Source: Succiniclasticum ruminis DSM 9236
GTDB lineage: Bacteria; Bacillota; Negativicutes; Acidaminococcales; Acidaminococcaceae
Direction of reading: 5' to 3'
NCBI RefSeq assembly: GCF_900112895.1
Contig: NZ_FONL01000005.1
Span: forward strand, 60,835-124,834
Length of the DNA stretch: 64,000 nucleotides
Part shown: positions 7,721 to 16,210 of the stretch, in pieces
Layout: every line of letters starts with the position of its first letter
How positions within the stretch are numbered: the first letter of the stretch is position 1
Made by a program: the position numbers and the translations under genes
The notes under the pieces: model-generated
What the model saw: the letters and a program-made list of their open reading frames with translations, nothing else
Databases searched by the model: none
Told to the model about the DNA's origin: nothing

Positions 7721-9460
7721 ATGTTTAAGAGTAAAATAGCTGCGAAGTTGGCGGCCTATTTTGCGCTGGCCATTTTAGTATTTGCGTTCGTCATGGCGTT
7801 TTCTTTCGGTCATTTTTTCCGGGAAAACTTCATTGAGCGGCAGCAGCGCGGTCTGGCCTACCGGGCGGCCAGCGTGGCGGCCATTATGGGAGATAATCTG
7901 GAGCGCTCCCGTATGCGGGAAGCGCGGGAAGCGGAGGAAAAGAATGCCGGAAATGCTGCCGCCACCACGGAACCGAAGTCCGGCAGCGGCACTGCAAACA
8001 AATCCGGCAACCGTGCGGAGACCCCGGTCATTTCCGGTCAGGACGCCACTGTGAAGGCAAATCCGGGTATCGGAAGCAAGGCAGTCAATCCGGGCAGCCT
8101 GCTGCGTTCCCGCCGGCTGATCGCCTATGTAAATATTATTACGGCGGACGACGTGTGGGTGGCCAATAAGAATGGCGATATCGCTATGCGGACCCACATC
8201 AAGGAAGGCGACGACATGAAAGAGGCCCCCAGTTATGTCCGGGGCCATGTGGAACATCACAAAGGACCCCAGGGACGGGGCATCCCTCCTGTCTTTGAAG
8301 GTACCACCACAGTCAATTCACTCCCCCAGACGTACCGGGATATGTTCCGCAAGGGGTTCAAGGGCGAATCCGCTGTGCGGGAAGAGTTTGACAAACGGAT
8401 CAATGAGATGATGGTCCTGGCCACGGCTCCCATCTATGACAAAAACGGGGGCGTGGAGGGAGTCCTGATGCTGCGGGTGCCCGTATTCGGGCTGCGGCAT
8501 GCTTTCTATGAAGCGCTGGAAGTGTTCGGCGCCTGCCTGGTGCTGGCTCTCGTCCTGGCATTGGTGGCAGCCTGGTTCCTGTCCATGAAGTTTACCAAGC
8601 CGCTGAACGTGATGAAAGATACGGCGGAAAGACTGGCTTCCGGCGATTACTCGGCCCGTTGCTACATACAGCAGAATGACGAGATCGGCGAACTGGCCAC
8701 CACCCTGGACAGCATGGCGGGGCGGCTGGAAGAAGCGGACCGGGAAACCAAAAAGACGGAAAAGATCCGGAAAGAATTCATCGCCAACATCTCCCACGAA
8801 CTGCGCACGCCGGTGACGGTGGTGCGGGGCAGCCTGGAAGCGCTGCGCGACAAAGTGGTGACGGAACCGGCCGATGTGGAACGGTATTATGACACCATGT
8901 ACGATGAGACCCTGTTCCTGCAGCGGCTGATCAACGACCTGCTGGACCTGTCCCGTCTGCAGAACGTGGACTTCCCCATCGAAAAAGAACCGCTGAACTT
9001 CTGCGAAGTGGTGCAGGGCGCGGTCCGCAGCGCGCGGCAGCTGGCGCGGGAAAAGAATATTACGGTCACATGTGAAACAGATACGCCAATCTATAAAATG
9101 ACCGGTGATTTCGGCCGGCTGAACCAGATGCTGATGATCTTCCTGGACAACGCCGTGAAATTCAGCCCGGAAAACAGCAGCGTGGAAGTGAAGCTGGCCA
9201 ACCGGCGCCTGACCATCGCTGACCACGGCCCCGGCATTAAGTCGGAAGACCTGCTGCATGTGTTTGACAGGTTCTATAAGACCCGTGGCGAAAACAATAA
9301 AACCGGAAGCGGGCTGGGTCTGGCCATTGCCCGGGAAATCGCGGAGCGGCATGTAATCGCCTTACGTATGCAAAGCGAGTACGGCAAGGGCGCCACGGCC
9401 GTGATGGAACTGCCGAAACCGGAAGAACTCAGCGCGGAAGAAAAAGCGGAAATGGCGTAA
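7721..9460 (+). CDS. Membrane sensor histidine kinase
   Basis: A 579-residue EnvZ/PhoR-type kinase. The start at 7721 follows GGAGAAGG; the ATG at 7709 has no ribosome binding site. Architecture: transmembrane helix at about 6-30, a large extracytoplasmic sensor region to about 265, a second transmembrane helix at about 268-289, HAMP at about 290-343, a dimerisation domain with the phosphorylated H359 in ISHELRTP, and an ATPase domain with the N-box (N477, DNAVKF), ADHGPGI, and GSGLGLA at about 529. The sensor region contains an Ala/Gly/Ser/Thr-rich, low-complexity stretch (about residues 65-120) and a VRGHVEHHKGPQGRG segment whose histidines could contact metal. It is probably cotranscribed with the response regulator; a weak hairpin lies in the spacer. 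Confidence 0.93.
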   Translation: MFKSKIAAKLAAYFALAILVFAFVMAFSFGHFFRENFIERQQRGLAYRAASVAAIMGDNLERSRMREAREAEEKNAGNAAATTEPKSGSGTANKSGNRAETPVISGQDATVKANPGIGSKAVNPGSLLRSRRLIAYVNIITADDVWVANKNGDIAMRTHIKEGDDMKEAPSYVRGHVEHHKGPQGRGIPPVFEGTTTVNSLPQTYRDMFRKGFKGESAVREEFDKRINEMMVLATAPIYDKNGGVEGVLMLRVPVFGLRHAFYEALEVFGACLVLALVLALVAAWFLSMKFTKPLNVMKDTAERLASGDYSARCYIQQNDEIGELATTLDSMAGRLEEADRETKKTEKIRKEFIANISHELRTPVTVVRGSLEALRDKVVTEPADVERYYDTMYDETLFLQRLINDLLDLSRLQNVDFPIEKEPLNFCEVVQGAVRSARQLAREKNITVTCETDTPIYKMTGDFGRLNQMLMIFLDNAVKFSPENSSVEVKLANRRLTIADHGPGIKSEDLLHVFDRFYKTRGENNKTGSGLGLAIAREIAERHVIALRMQSEYGKGATAVMELPKPEELSAEEKAEMA

Positions 9461-9471
9461 GAGGTCTGTAT

Positions 9472-10473
9472 ATGGAATACGGATGTAAAAACAAAGTCGT
9501 TGTAATCAGCGGCGGTACCAGCGGCATCGGCCTGGCCGCCGCCCGGGCGTTCTGGCGGGACGGAGCTGTAGTCAGCATCGTCGGCAGGGACAGCACGAAG
9601 GGTATGATCGCGCTGGCCGCCATTGCCGGCTGTAAAGATCCGGAAGCCGCCGTGTTCCCCGGCCTGCCGGAAGGGACAGACACGCTCAGCGCCGCAGAGG
9701 GCCTGGCCAAAGACGGATCCGGGGCGCGGGACAGTTCCGTGCCGGGCACGGCGGAAGAGCTGGCCAGGCTGCGCTATATCCGGGCCGATATAACGAAACC
9801 GGCGGACTGCCGCATGGCTGCGGCCATAGCGGCCTGCTACGGGAAAGACCGCATCGATATCCTGGTGAACAGCGCCGGGATCTATCAGGAAAAACGGATA
9901 GAGAATGTTTCGGTGGCGGAGTACAACCGGATCATGGACGTGAACGTAAAAGGAACCCTGCTCATGATCCAGGCCTGCCAGCCGTACATGCTGCCCCACG
10001 GGGAAACGGAACCAGGGGCGGCTGATGAAACCGCTGGTTCTGCGCAGGATGCCGGAAATGCGGCAGAGGAAACGGCTGCTGCCGAAAACGCCGGCTCAGG
10101 AGCGGTACAGGACCGCTGTATTATCAACATAGCCAGCGACGCGGGGATCGGCGGGAATTACGGCTGTCCGGTGTACTGCGCGTCCAAGGGGGCGGTGGTG
10201 TCCCTTACCAAAGCGCTGGCGCTGGACTTTGCGCCGGACATCCGGGTCAACTGCATCTGCCCGGGGGACGTGGATACCCCCCTGCTGACAGCCCAGCTGG
10301 CGGCGGCAAAGGGAAGTTACACGAAAGAAGAAATGGGGGAAGGCTATCCCCTGGGCCGTATCGCGGCAACGGAGGAAGTGGCCCATGTGATCTGCAGTGT
10401 GGCGTCCCCGGCCAATTCTTTCATGACGGGAGCTGTCATTCCTGTGGACGGCGGGCTGACCGCGATAGGATAA
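9472..10473 (+). CDS. Short-chain dehydrogenase/reductase with two low-complexity insertions
   Basis: NAD(P)-dependent oxidoreductase of the classical SDR family. The cofactor motif SGGTSGIG is at the N-terminus, followed by LVNSAG (NNAG-like), the catalytic Ser in INIASDAG, and YCASK. The C-terminal NCICPGDVDTPLL and DGGLTAIG are typical of the group near 3-oxoacyl-ACP reductase FabG. At 333 residues it is about 80 longer than usual. The excess sits in two Ala/Gly/Glu-rich insertions, about residues 45-95 (after the second strand) and 184-208 (just before the catalytic Ser). Both are in frame and have normal codon use. It starts 11 bases after the kinase gene and may be cotranscribed with it. 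The substrate is unknown. Confidence 0.85.
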   Translation: MEYGCKNKVVVISGGTSGIGLAAARAFWRDGAVVSIVGRDSTKGMIALAAIAGCKDPEAAVFPGLPEGTDTLSAAEGLAKDGSGARDSSVPGTAEELARLRYIRADITKPADCRMAAAIAACYGKDRIDILVNSAGIYQEKRIENVSVAEYNRIMDVNVKGTLLMIQACQPYMLPHGETEPGAADETAGSAQDAGNAAEETAAAENAGSGAVQDRCIINIASDAGIGGNYGCPVYCASKGAVVSLTKALALDFAPDIRVNCICPGDVDTPLLTAQLAAAKGSYTKEEMGEGYPLGRIAATEEVAHVICSVASPANSFMTGAVIPVDGGLTAIG

Positions 10474-10497
10474 AGGAAAGAGATTTACGGTATTTTC

Positions 10498-10527
10498 AAA
10501 AAAGTCCGGATGGTTTGCGGATTTTTT
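10498..10527 (+). terminator. Intrinsic terminator after the SDR gene
   Basis: AAAAAA(G)TCCG at 10498-10508 pairs with CGGATTTTTT at 10518-10527 with a single bulged G and a 9-base loop. The descending arm ends in a T6 run. It would end the two-component/SDR unit before murI. Confidence 0.6.
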
Positions 10528-10574
10528 GCAGAATACGTTGTGTATACGAAAGAGCGGGTTTTGGAGGGATGACT

Positions 10575-11369
10575 ATGGATAAAAACCAACCCATTGGCGT
10601 GATTGATTCCGGCGTAGGCGGACTCAGCGTGTTGCGCGCGCTGCAGAAGACCATGCCTCATGAAAGGTTTTTGTATCTGGGAGATACAGCCCGGGCCCCA
10701 TACGGAACCCGCAGCCGGGAGACCATCACCGCCTTTGTGGCCGAGATGACGGACTGGCTGGAGCAGAACGGGATAAAACAACTGGTTACCGCCTGCAATA
10801 CCATAACCGTGCTGGGGACTGACGTGATCCGGGGCGCCCATCCGTTTCCCGTGATCGGCATGTCCAAAGCGGCAAAGGAAGTCCTGGAAGCAACCGGGAA
10901 CAAACACATCGGCCTGATGGCGACAGACTTTACGGTAAGCACCGGAGCGCACCGCAGGGAGATTCAGGCGGCGGACCCGGACGCGCAGCTTTACGGGGTG
11001 GGGTGCACGAAATTTGTGCCCCTGATCGAGGGTAACCGGTTCGGGAGCCCTGAACTGAAGGAAGCCATCCATGAATACGCCGATGCCCTGAAAGCAAAAG
11101 AAGTGGATACCGTCATCCTGGGCTGTACCCATTACCCCTTTGTCAGAGAGTATCTGCAGGAAGCCTTCGGCCCGGGGGTGACCATTGTCGATCCGGCGGA
11201 GGCCACCGCCCTGCAGGCCAAAGCGGACCTGGAGGCCCGGGGACTGCTCCGGACTGAAGGGCAGGGCAGCTGCACGATCTGTTTTACCGGCGACGTGGGA
11301 CTGGGAAAACAGCTGGCGGAGCGGATGCTGGACCCGGCAGCCTGCGAATTTAAGCAGGTGAAACTGTAA
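10575..11369 (+). CDS. murI: Glutamate racemase
   Basis: Interconverts L- and D-glutamate to supply D-Glu for peptidoglycan, in the cytoplasm. It has 264 residues, normal for MurI. The N-terminal IGVIDSGVGGLSVL, the first catalytic cysteine in TACNT and the second in GCTHYPF are all present, as expected for the cofactor-independent two-cysteine mechanism. The start is placed at 10575, because GGAGGG is 6 bases from this ATG but abuts the ATG at 10569. It lies between the terminator at 10498-10527 and the V-ATPase promoter, so it is probably monocistronic. Confidence 0.95.
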   Translation: MDKNQPIGVIDSGVGGLSVLRALQKTMPHERFLYLGDTARAPYGTRSRETITAFVAEMTDWLEQNGIKQLVTACNTITVLGTDVIRGAHPFPVIGMSKAAKEVLEATGNKHIGLMATDFTVSTGAHRREIQAADPDAQLYGVGCTKFVPLIEGNRFGSPELKEAIHEYADALKAKEVDTVILGCTHYPFVREYLQEAFGPGVTIVDPAEATALQAKADLEARGLLRTEGQGSCTICFTGDVGLGKQLAERMLDPAACEFKQVKL

Positions 11370-11446
11370 TCTGGCGAAAAATTTTCATGAATCTGGCACA
11401 ATTTTATCTGTTTCGCATATTTTATGTATTCGAAGACAGAAAAACG

Positions 11447-11455
11447 TGCTATAAT
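11447..11455 (+). promoter_or_regulatory. Extended -10 promoter of the V-ATPase operon
   Basis: TGCTATAAT combines an extended -10 (TG one base upstream) with a perfect TATAAT at 11450-11455. No good -35 is seen, as is common with extended -10 promoters. It leaves a leader of about 95 bases that is AT-rich, before the first subunit gene. Confidence 0.55.
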
Positions 11456-11555
11456 AATACGAGTGGTTTATTAGGACCAGTTGTAAAGTTTTGTCCGTAT
11501 TTTTATTTTGTAAGTATTTCAATTAACATAAACTACAAATCACAAAGGTGGTGAG

Positions 11556-11867
11556 ATGTGCATGTCAATGTTAGATGATATCAAGGCGGCGGAAGCAGCA
11601 GCCGCGCAGGCAAAGAAAGAAGCCGCCCTGACGAGTCGCAACCTCCTGCGGGACGCGGAGGAGGCAGCCAACCGGGAGGCCGCTGCCATGATCACCGAGG
11701 CCCGCGCCGCTGCCAAACAGACCGTTGCCAAGGCTGAAGCGCACGCCAGGGTCAAGGCAAAAGATCTGGTGGCAGAACGGGCGAGGGCGGACAGCGCCGT
11801 GGCGGCAGCCGCGGAGGCGAAACTCCCGGAGGCGGTAGCTTATATTGTAGAAAGGGTTGTGGTTTAG
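11556..11867 (+). CDS. ntpF: V-type ATPase subunit G/H (peripheral stalk)
   Basis: First gene of the V/A-type ATPase operon. The 103-residue, Ala/Glu/Lys-rich, almost entirely helical coiled-coil protein matches the small stalk subunit (NtpF/AhaH/G) that pairs with subunit E to form the peripheral stator. Identification rests on composition, length and first position before subunit I, as the sequence itself is low-complexity. The start follows GGTGGTGAG; ATGs two and four codons later are alternatives. The stop is one base from the next start, so translation is coupled. Confidence 0.8.
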   Translation: MCMSMLDDIKAAEAAAAQAKKEAALTSRNLLRDAEEAANREAAAMITEARAAAKQTVAKAEAHARVKAKDLVAERARADSAVAAAAEAKLPEAVAYIVERVVV

Positions 11868-11868
11868 T

Positions 11869-13728
11869 ATGCTGATAGCAATGAAAAAGGCGACGCTCTT
11901 CGCGCTGAAGGAAGACCGCGACGCCATTTTGCTTGCGCTGCAGAAAGACGGCAACATCATGCTCATTTCGGAAGGCGACAAAACCCAGACGCTCGAAGGG
12001 GCGGACAAGGTGGGCGACCAGATTGCCAAAGCAAAGGATGCCCTGAAATTTGTCGACCTGCACGGGAAAAAGGATTCCATGTTTGCCCCCCGGCTTCCGG
12101 TTTCCTACGACTCCTTCCTCCATGAATCGAAGGAAGGCTCGGAACTGGCGGACCAGATAGAGGCTCTTTCCGGCAAGATCATGTCCCTCAGGAATGAGGC
12201 ATCGACCATGACGAGCCAGGTAGACGCCTTACAGCCGTGGACAGACCTGGATATTCCGCTGGAGCAGCTCGCGCCTACGGACACCAGCGTGTATTTCGCG
12301 GGGTATCTGCCGGAACTGGAAAAGGAAGCGTTCCTGGAAGATATCAAAGAGCTGGCGGCGGAGCCCATCGTGCTGAAAGAAGCACCGGAGGGACGCGCCA
12401 TGCTGATCTTCTGCCTGAAAGAAGACGCAGCCCGGCTCAAGCATTTCCTCAAAGCGCATGATTTTACCGACGTTGTCTTTCCCAAGCGCACGGGACTGGT
12501 TTCGGAGATCGCCGTAGATCTTACGGAGGCCGCCCGGGTGAAAAACTTACGCGCCGACGAGCTGGAAGCGGAGGCCAAAAAGATTGCCGAAAGCAAGGCC
12601 GAGCTTCAGTTATATTACGACCAGCTGACGGCGAAAGAAGAACGCCTGGCCAATGGCGGTGTGGAGACCGAAAAGACCTTCTACATGGAAGGCTGGGTCA
12701 GGAACGACCGCACAGTCCAGGTAGAGAGGGCTATCCGGAGCGTGACGGACGCGTACCAGATCGAGTTCAACGATCCGGCCGAAGGCGAAATCCCGCCTAC
12801 GGAAATGGAAAACAATTCCTTCGTAAAGCCCTATGAATCGGTTATCGAACTGTATTCCAGGCCCCAGGCGGGCAGCATTGACCCGGATTTCCTGATGGCG
12901 CCGTTCCATTTTATCTTCTTCGGCATGATGCTCTCGGACGCAGGCTACGGCCTGGTGCTCACGATCGGGCTCCTGATCGCCATGAAGCTGGTCAAGCCCC
13001 AGGGCTTTGCCGGCAAGCTGGGCATGGTCATCCTGTTCGGCAGTATCTCCACCGTTATCTGGGGAGCGCTCTTCGGAGGCTGGTTCGGACTGGAACTGCA
13101 TCCGCTGCTCTTCGTGCCTATGAAAGAGCCGTTGAAGATGCTGGCTCTCTGCTTCGGGCTGGGTGTCCTGCACCTGGTCTGCGGCATGCTGCTGAAGGCT
13201 TACATGCAAATCCGGGACGGGGATGTCTTCGGTGCCTTCTGTGACGAGATCAGCTGGCTGATCATGTTTGCGGGCTTCTTCTGCATGGCCTTTGTACCGG
13301 GACCTGTGGGCAAATATCTGGCCCTGGCAGGCGCCGCCATCATCGTGCTGACGGGCGGGCGCGAAAAGAAAGGGATCCCGGCCAAACTGATGGGAGGCCT
13401 GCTCAGCCTCTACAACATCAGCGGGTACATGAGCGACCTGCTGAGCTACTCCCGAATCTTTGCGCTGGGCCTGGCCACGGGCGTTATCGCCATGGTTATC
13501 AACACCATCGCCCAGATGCTCATGGAGGCGGGACCGGTCGGCACAGCCGTAGCCGTGCTGGTGCTCCTGGGAGGCCATCTGTTCAATATCGTCATCAACG
13601 TACTGGGCGCCTTCGTACACAGCAGCCGTCTGCAGTACATCGAGTTCTTCGGCAAGTTCTATGAAGCCGGCGGCAAGGCATTTGTTCCCCTGGCTATCAG
13701 AACCAAGTACATGAATGTAACCAAATAA
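11869..13728 (+). CDS. ntpI: V-type ATPase subunit I (membrane stator, a-subunit)
   Basis: A 619-residue subunit with a hydrophilic, partly coiled-coil N-terminal half (about 1-320) and a C-terminal half with about seven to eight transmembrane helices (from about 345). It forms the ion half-channels against the K ring. The segment YSRIFALGLATGVIAMVIN contains the essential arginine typical of subunit a/I, and GGHLFNIVINVLGAFVHSSRLQYIEFFGKFY is the usual C-terminal signature (split by function, read continuously in the protein). The first ATG after the upstream stop is taken as start; a TTG four codons earlier has no usable ribosome binding site. Confidence 0.95.
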   Translation: MLIAMKKATLFALKEDRDAILLALQKDGNIMLISEGDKTQTLEGADKVGDQIAKAKDALKFVDLHGKKDSMFAPRLPVSYDSFLHESKEGSELADQIEALSGKIMSLRNEASTMTSQVDALQPWTDLDIPLEQLAPTDTSVYFAGYLPELEKEAFLEDIKELAAEPIVLKEAPEGRAMLIFCLKEDAARLKHFLKAHDFTDVVFPKRTGLVSEIAVDLTEAARVKNLRADELEAEAKKIAESKAELQLYYDQLTAKEERLANGGVETEKTFYMEGWVRNDRTVQVERAIRSVTDAYQIEFNDPAEGEIPPTEMENNSFVKPYESVIELYSRPQAGSIDPDFLMAPFHFIFFGMMLSDAGYGLVLTIGLLIAMKLVKPQGFAGKLGMVILFGSISTVIWGALFGGWFGLELHPLLFVPMKEPLKMLALCFGLGVLHLVCGMLLKAYMQIRDGDVFGAFCDEISWLIMFAGFFCMAFVPGPVGKYLALAGAAIIVLTGGREKKGIPAKLMGGLLSLYNISGYMSDLLSYSRIFALGLATGVIAMVINTIAQMLMEAGPVGTAVAVLVLLGGHLFNIVINVLGAFVHSSRLQYIEFFGKFYEAGGKAFVPLAIRTKYMNVTK

Positions 13729-13750
13729 AAATTTTAATAAACGAAATTAA

Positions 13751-14242
<492 letters not shown>

Positions 14243-14255
14243 GGGAGGAAGACCG

Positions 14256-14864
14256 ATGGCAGCAAACAAGATTATTCTCAAGATAGAGGAGGAAGGCATC
14301 CGCGAAGCAGCTGAGATCGTCGATGCCGCCAAGAAGAAGGCTGCCGCCTCTACTGAAAAAATAACAGCTGCTGCAAAGGTGAAAATAGAAGAAATCAATG
14401 CCCAGGCCGCGGCCGATGCCGATGAGGCAGCCCGCCGCCAGATCCTGATTGCCGAGCTGGAAGCCAGGAAAAACTCCCTGGACAGCAAGCGCAAGGTGCT
14501 GGAGGCAGCGTTCGCCAAGGCGGAAGAAACCATCGCTGCGATGCCGGAGGACAAGTGGGAGCAGCTCATTACCTCCATCGTCGTGAAGTCCGCTGAGACC
14601 GGTACGGAAAAACTCTGCGTGCCGGCGGCAGACCGGGCGAAGTACGAGGGAGGCTTCCTGGCCAGGCTGAACGAAGCGCTGGTCAAGGCAGGCAAGCAGG
14701 GCGGACTGACGCTGTCTGACGAAGCGGCGAAGTTTGCCGGCGGGGTCCTCCTGCAGGGCAAGACAAGTGATTTCGACGGGTCCTTTGCAACGATACTGAG
14801 GGATGTCCGCACCCGGATTGAAAAGGAAGTGGCGGACATGCTCTTTGCCGCGGAGGTGAAATAG
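14256..14864 (+). CDS. ntpE: V-type ATPase subunit E (peripheral stalk)
   Basis: A 202-residue protein with a long N-terminal Ala/Glu/Lys helix (about 1-100, the stalk coiled coil with subunit G) and a small C-terminal globular domain that caps the A3B3 head. Family assignment follows from this layout and from its place between K and C. It begins 13 bases after ntpK with an AGGGAGGA ribosome binding site and ends one base before ntpC. Confidence 0.9.
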   Translation: MAANKIILKIEEEGIREAAEIVDAAKKKAAASTEKITAAAKVKIEEINAQAAADADEAARRQILIAELEARKNSLDSKRKVLEAAFAKAEETIAAMPEDKWEQLITSIVVKSAETGTEKLCVPAADRAKYEGGFLARLNEALVKAGKQGGLTLSDEAAKFAGGVLLQGKTSDFDGSFATILRDVRTRIEKEVADMLFAAEVK

Positions 14865-14865
14865 C

Positions 14866-15858
14866 ATGCCGCAGGCAAGTTATGAATACGCGGTGGGCCG
14901 TATCAGCCAGCTCTCGACCAAGATGCTGGACGCGGCCAAGCTGAGGCGTATCTTCGAGGCAGGTTCCTTCCAGGAATCCCTGGCGCTGCTTCTGGAGACG
15001 GGCTATGGCGGAAACCTGAGCCCCGAGCAGATTGCTTCGGAAGAGATCGACTATATCATCCGGGAGCAGCTGCAGATTTCCAGGAAAATCGTGTGGGAGG
15101 TCACTCCCGCTCCGGAACTCACCAGCCTCTTCCTGCTGGAAGTGGACGGCCACAATCTCAAGACGCTGCTGAAGGCGCGTCTGCTGGGAATCGAGGCGCC
15201 CGATGTGCTGATCGACGGCGGATCCTTCCCCCTGGACCAGCTCAAAGAGTGTGTGGCCGGCGCCAACTACGACGCACTGCCGGAAGCTTACCGCAAAACC
15301 ATGAATAAAATCGAGGCCGAACTGGCCCGCGGGGTTGATTCTCTCAAACTCAGCGCCGAGATTGACGGAGCCATGTTCCGCCATATCAAAAACGTGCTGG
15401 ACAAGAAGAACGACCACAGCTTTGTCCGGGATTACTTCTCCCTGCAGGCGGACTTCCAGAACGCCCGCAGCGTAGTGAGGGCAAGGCTTCTCAACTGGGA
15501 CGTGGACAAGCTGCGTCTCATGCTCCTGGAGGGCGGGGAAATCGATTTCAACGTTTTCCTGGAAGGGATGAACATCCCGATGGAACAGCTGGGAGCACAG
15601 TTCAACAGAGGCAAAAACGGCAAGATCATTTCCCAGAGCGTGGAGGAATATGTCACCACCGGCGATGCATCTGTTCTGAAACGTAAAATGGAAACGGCGC
15701 TGATGAATGTTCTGCGCAGTGTGAAATGGGATATGTTCTCCCTGGGTCCGATCATCGGTTACCTCATGGGCCGCGAGGCGGAAGCCAAGGCGCTCAGGGT
15801 GATCTTCGGAGCCAAGCGGGGCGGCTTTGACTACGAGCTGCCCGAACTGTACGCATAG
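14866..15858 (+). CDS. ntpC: V-type ATPase subunit C (d-subunit, central-stalk socket)
   Basis: A 330-residue helical subunit that connects the central stalk to the membrane ring. Characteristic features are the N-terminal YEYAVGRISQLSTKML, the middle VDGHNLKTLLKARL (NxKxxLKA-type) and the C-terminal GPIIGYLMGREAEAKALRVI, typical of the V-ATPase subunit C/AC39 family. Its ATG follows the ntpE stop by one base, so the two are translationally coupled. Confidence 0.93.
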   Translation: MPQASYEYAVGRISQLSTKMLDAAKLRRIFEAGSFQESLALLLETGYGGNLSPEQIASEEIDYIIREQLQISRKIVWEVTPAPELTSLFLLEVDGHNLKTLLKARLLGIEAPDVLIDGGSFPLDQLKECVAGANYDALPEAYRKTMNKIEAELARGVDSLKLSAEIDGAMFRHIKNVLDKKNDHSFVRDYFSLQADFQNARSVVRARLLNWDVDKLRLMLLEGGEIDFNVFLEGMNIPMEQLGAQFNRGKNGKIISQSVEEYVTTGDASVLKRKMETALMNVLRSVKWDMFSLGPIIGYLMGREAEAKALRVIFGAKRGGFDYELPELYA

Positions 15859-15872
15859 AAAGGCGGATGTCT

Positions 15873-16199
15873 ATGAAGGAACGAAAAATCGCGGTGATTG
15901 GTGACCCCGGTTCCGTAATGATCTTCAAGGCCATCGGTCTGGATGTGTATTACGAGGAACAGGGCCCCATGATAGAAAAAAGGATTCACAAGCTGGCGGA
16001 TAAAGGGTATGCGATCATCTACATCACCGAAGAAGCCGCGCAGCTGGTACCCGAGGCAATCGATTATTACACTACTGCGACATTTCCTGCCATCATCCCC
16101 ATCCCGTCCGCCAAGGGCAGCCTGGGGCTGGGCATGAAAAAGCTGAAGGGCAATGTAGAGAAGGCTGTGGGCGCAGACATTCTTTTCAAGGAAGGGTAG
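15873..16199 (+). CDS. ntpG: V-type ATPase subunit F (NtpG, central stalk)
   Basis: A 108-residue small subunit beginning KIAVIGDPGSVMIFKAIGLD, the standard N-terminus of V/A-ATPase subunit F. It also has the typical YAIIYITEEAAQLV strand-helix segment and ends near the usual length. The start at 15873 is chosen because AAAGG (15859-15863) is 9 bases away; the ATG at 15867 is too close. It joins the rotor shaft with subunit D. Confidence 0.93.
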   Translation: MKERKIAVIGDPGSVMIFKAIGLDVYYEEQGPMIEKRIHKLADKGYAIIYITEEAAQLVPEAIDYYTTATFPAIIPIPSAKGSLGLGMKKLKGNVEKAVGADILFKEG

Positions 16200-16210
16200 G
16201 TAAATAGCCG

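Noticed and set aside
12610..13620. Long open frames on the strand opposite the V-ATPase genes (and similar ones opposite fhs, larA and the kinase)
   Set aside because: They mirror the codon bias of the GC-rich real genes, have no family motifs or ribosome binding sites, and overlap essential genes completely.
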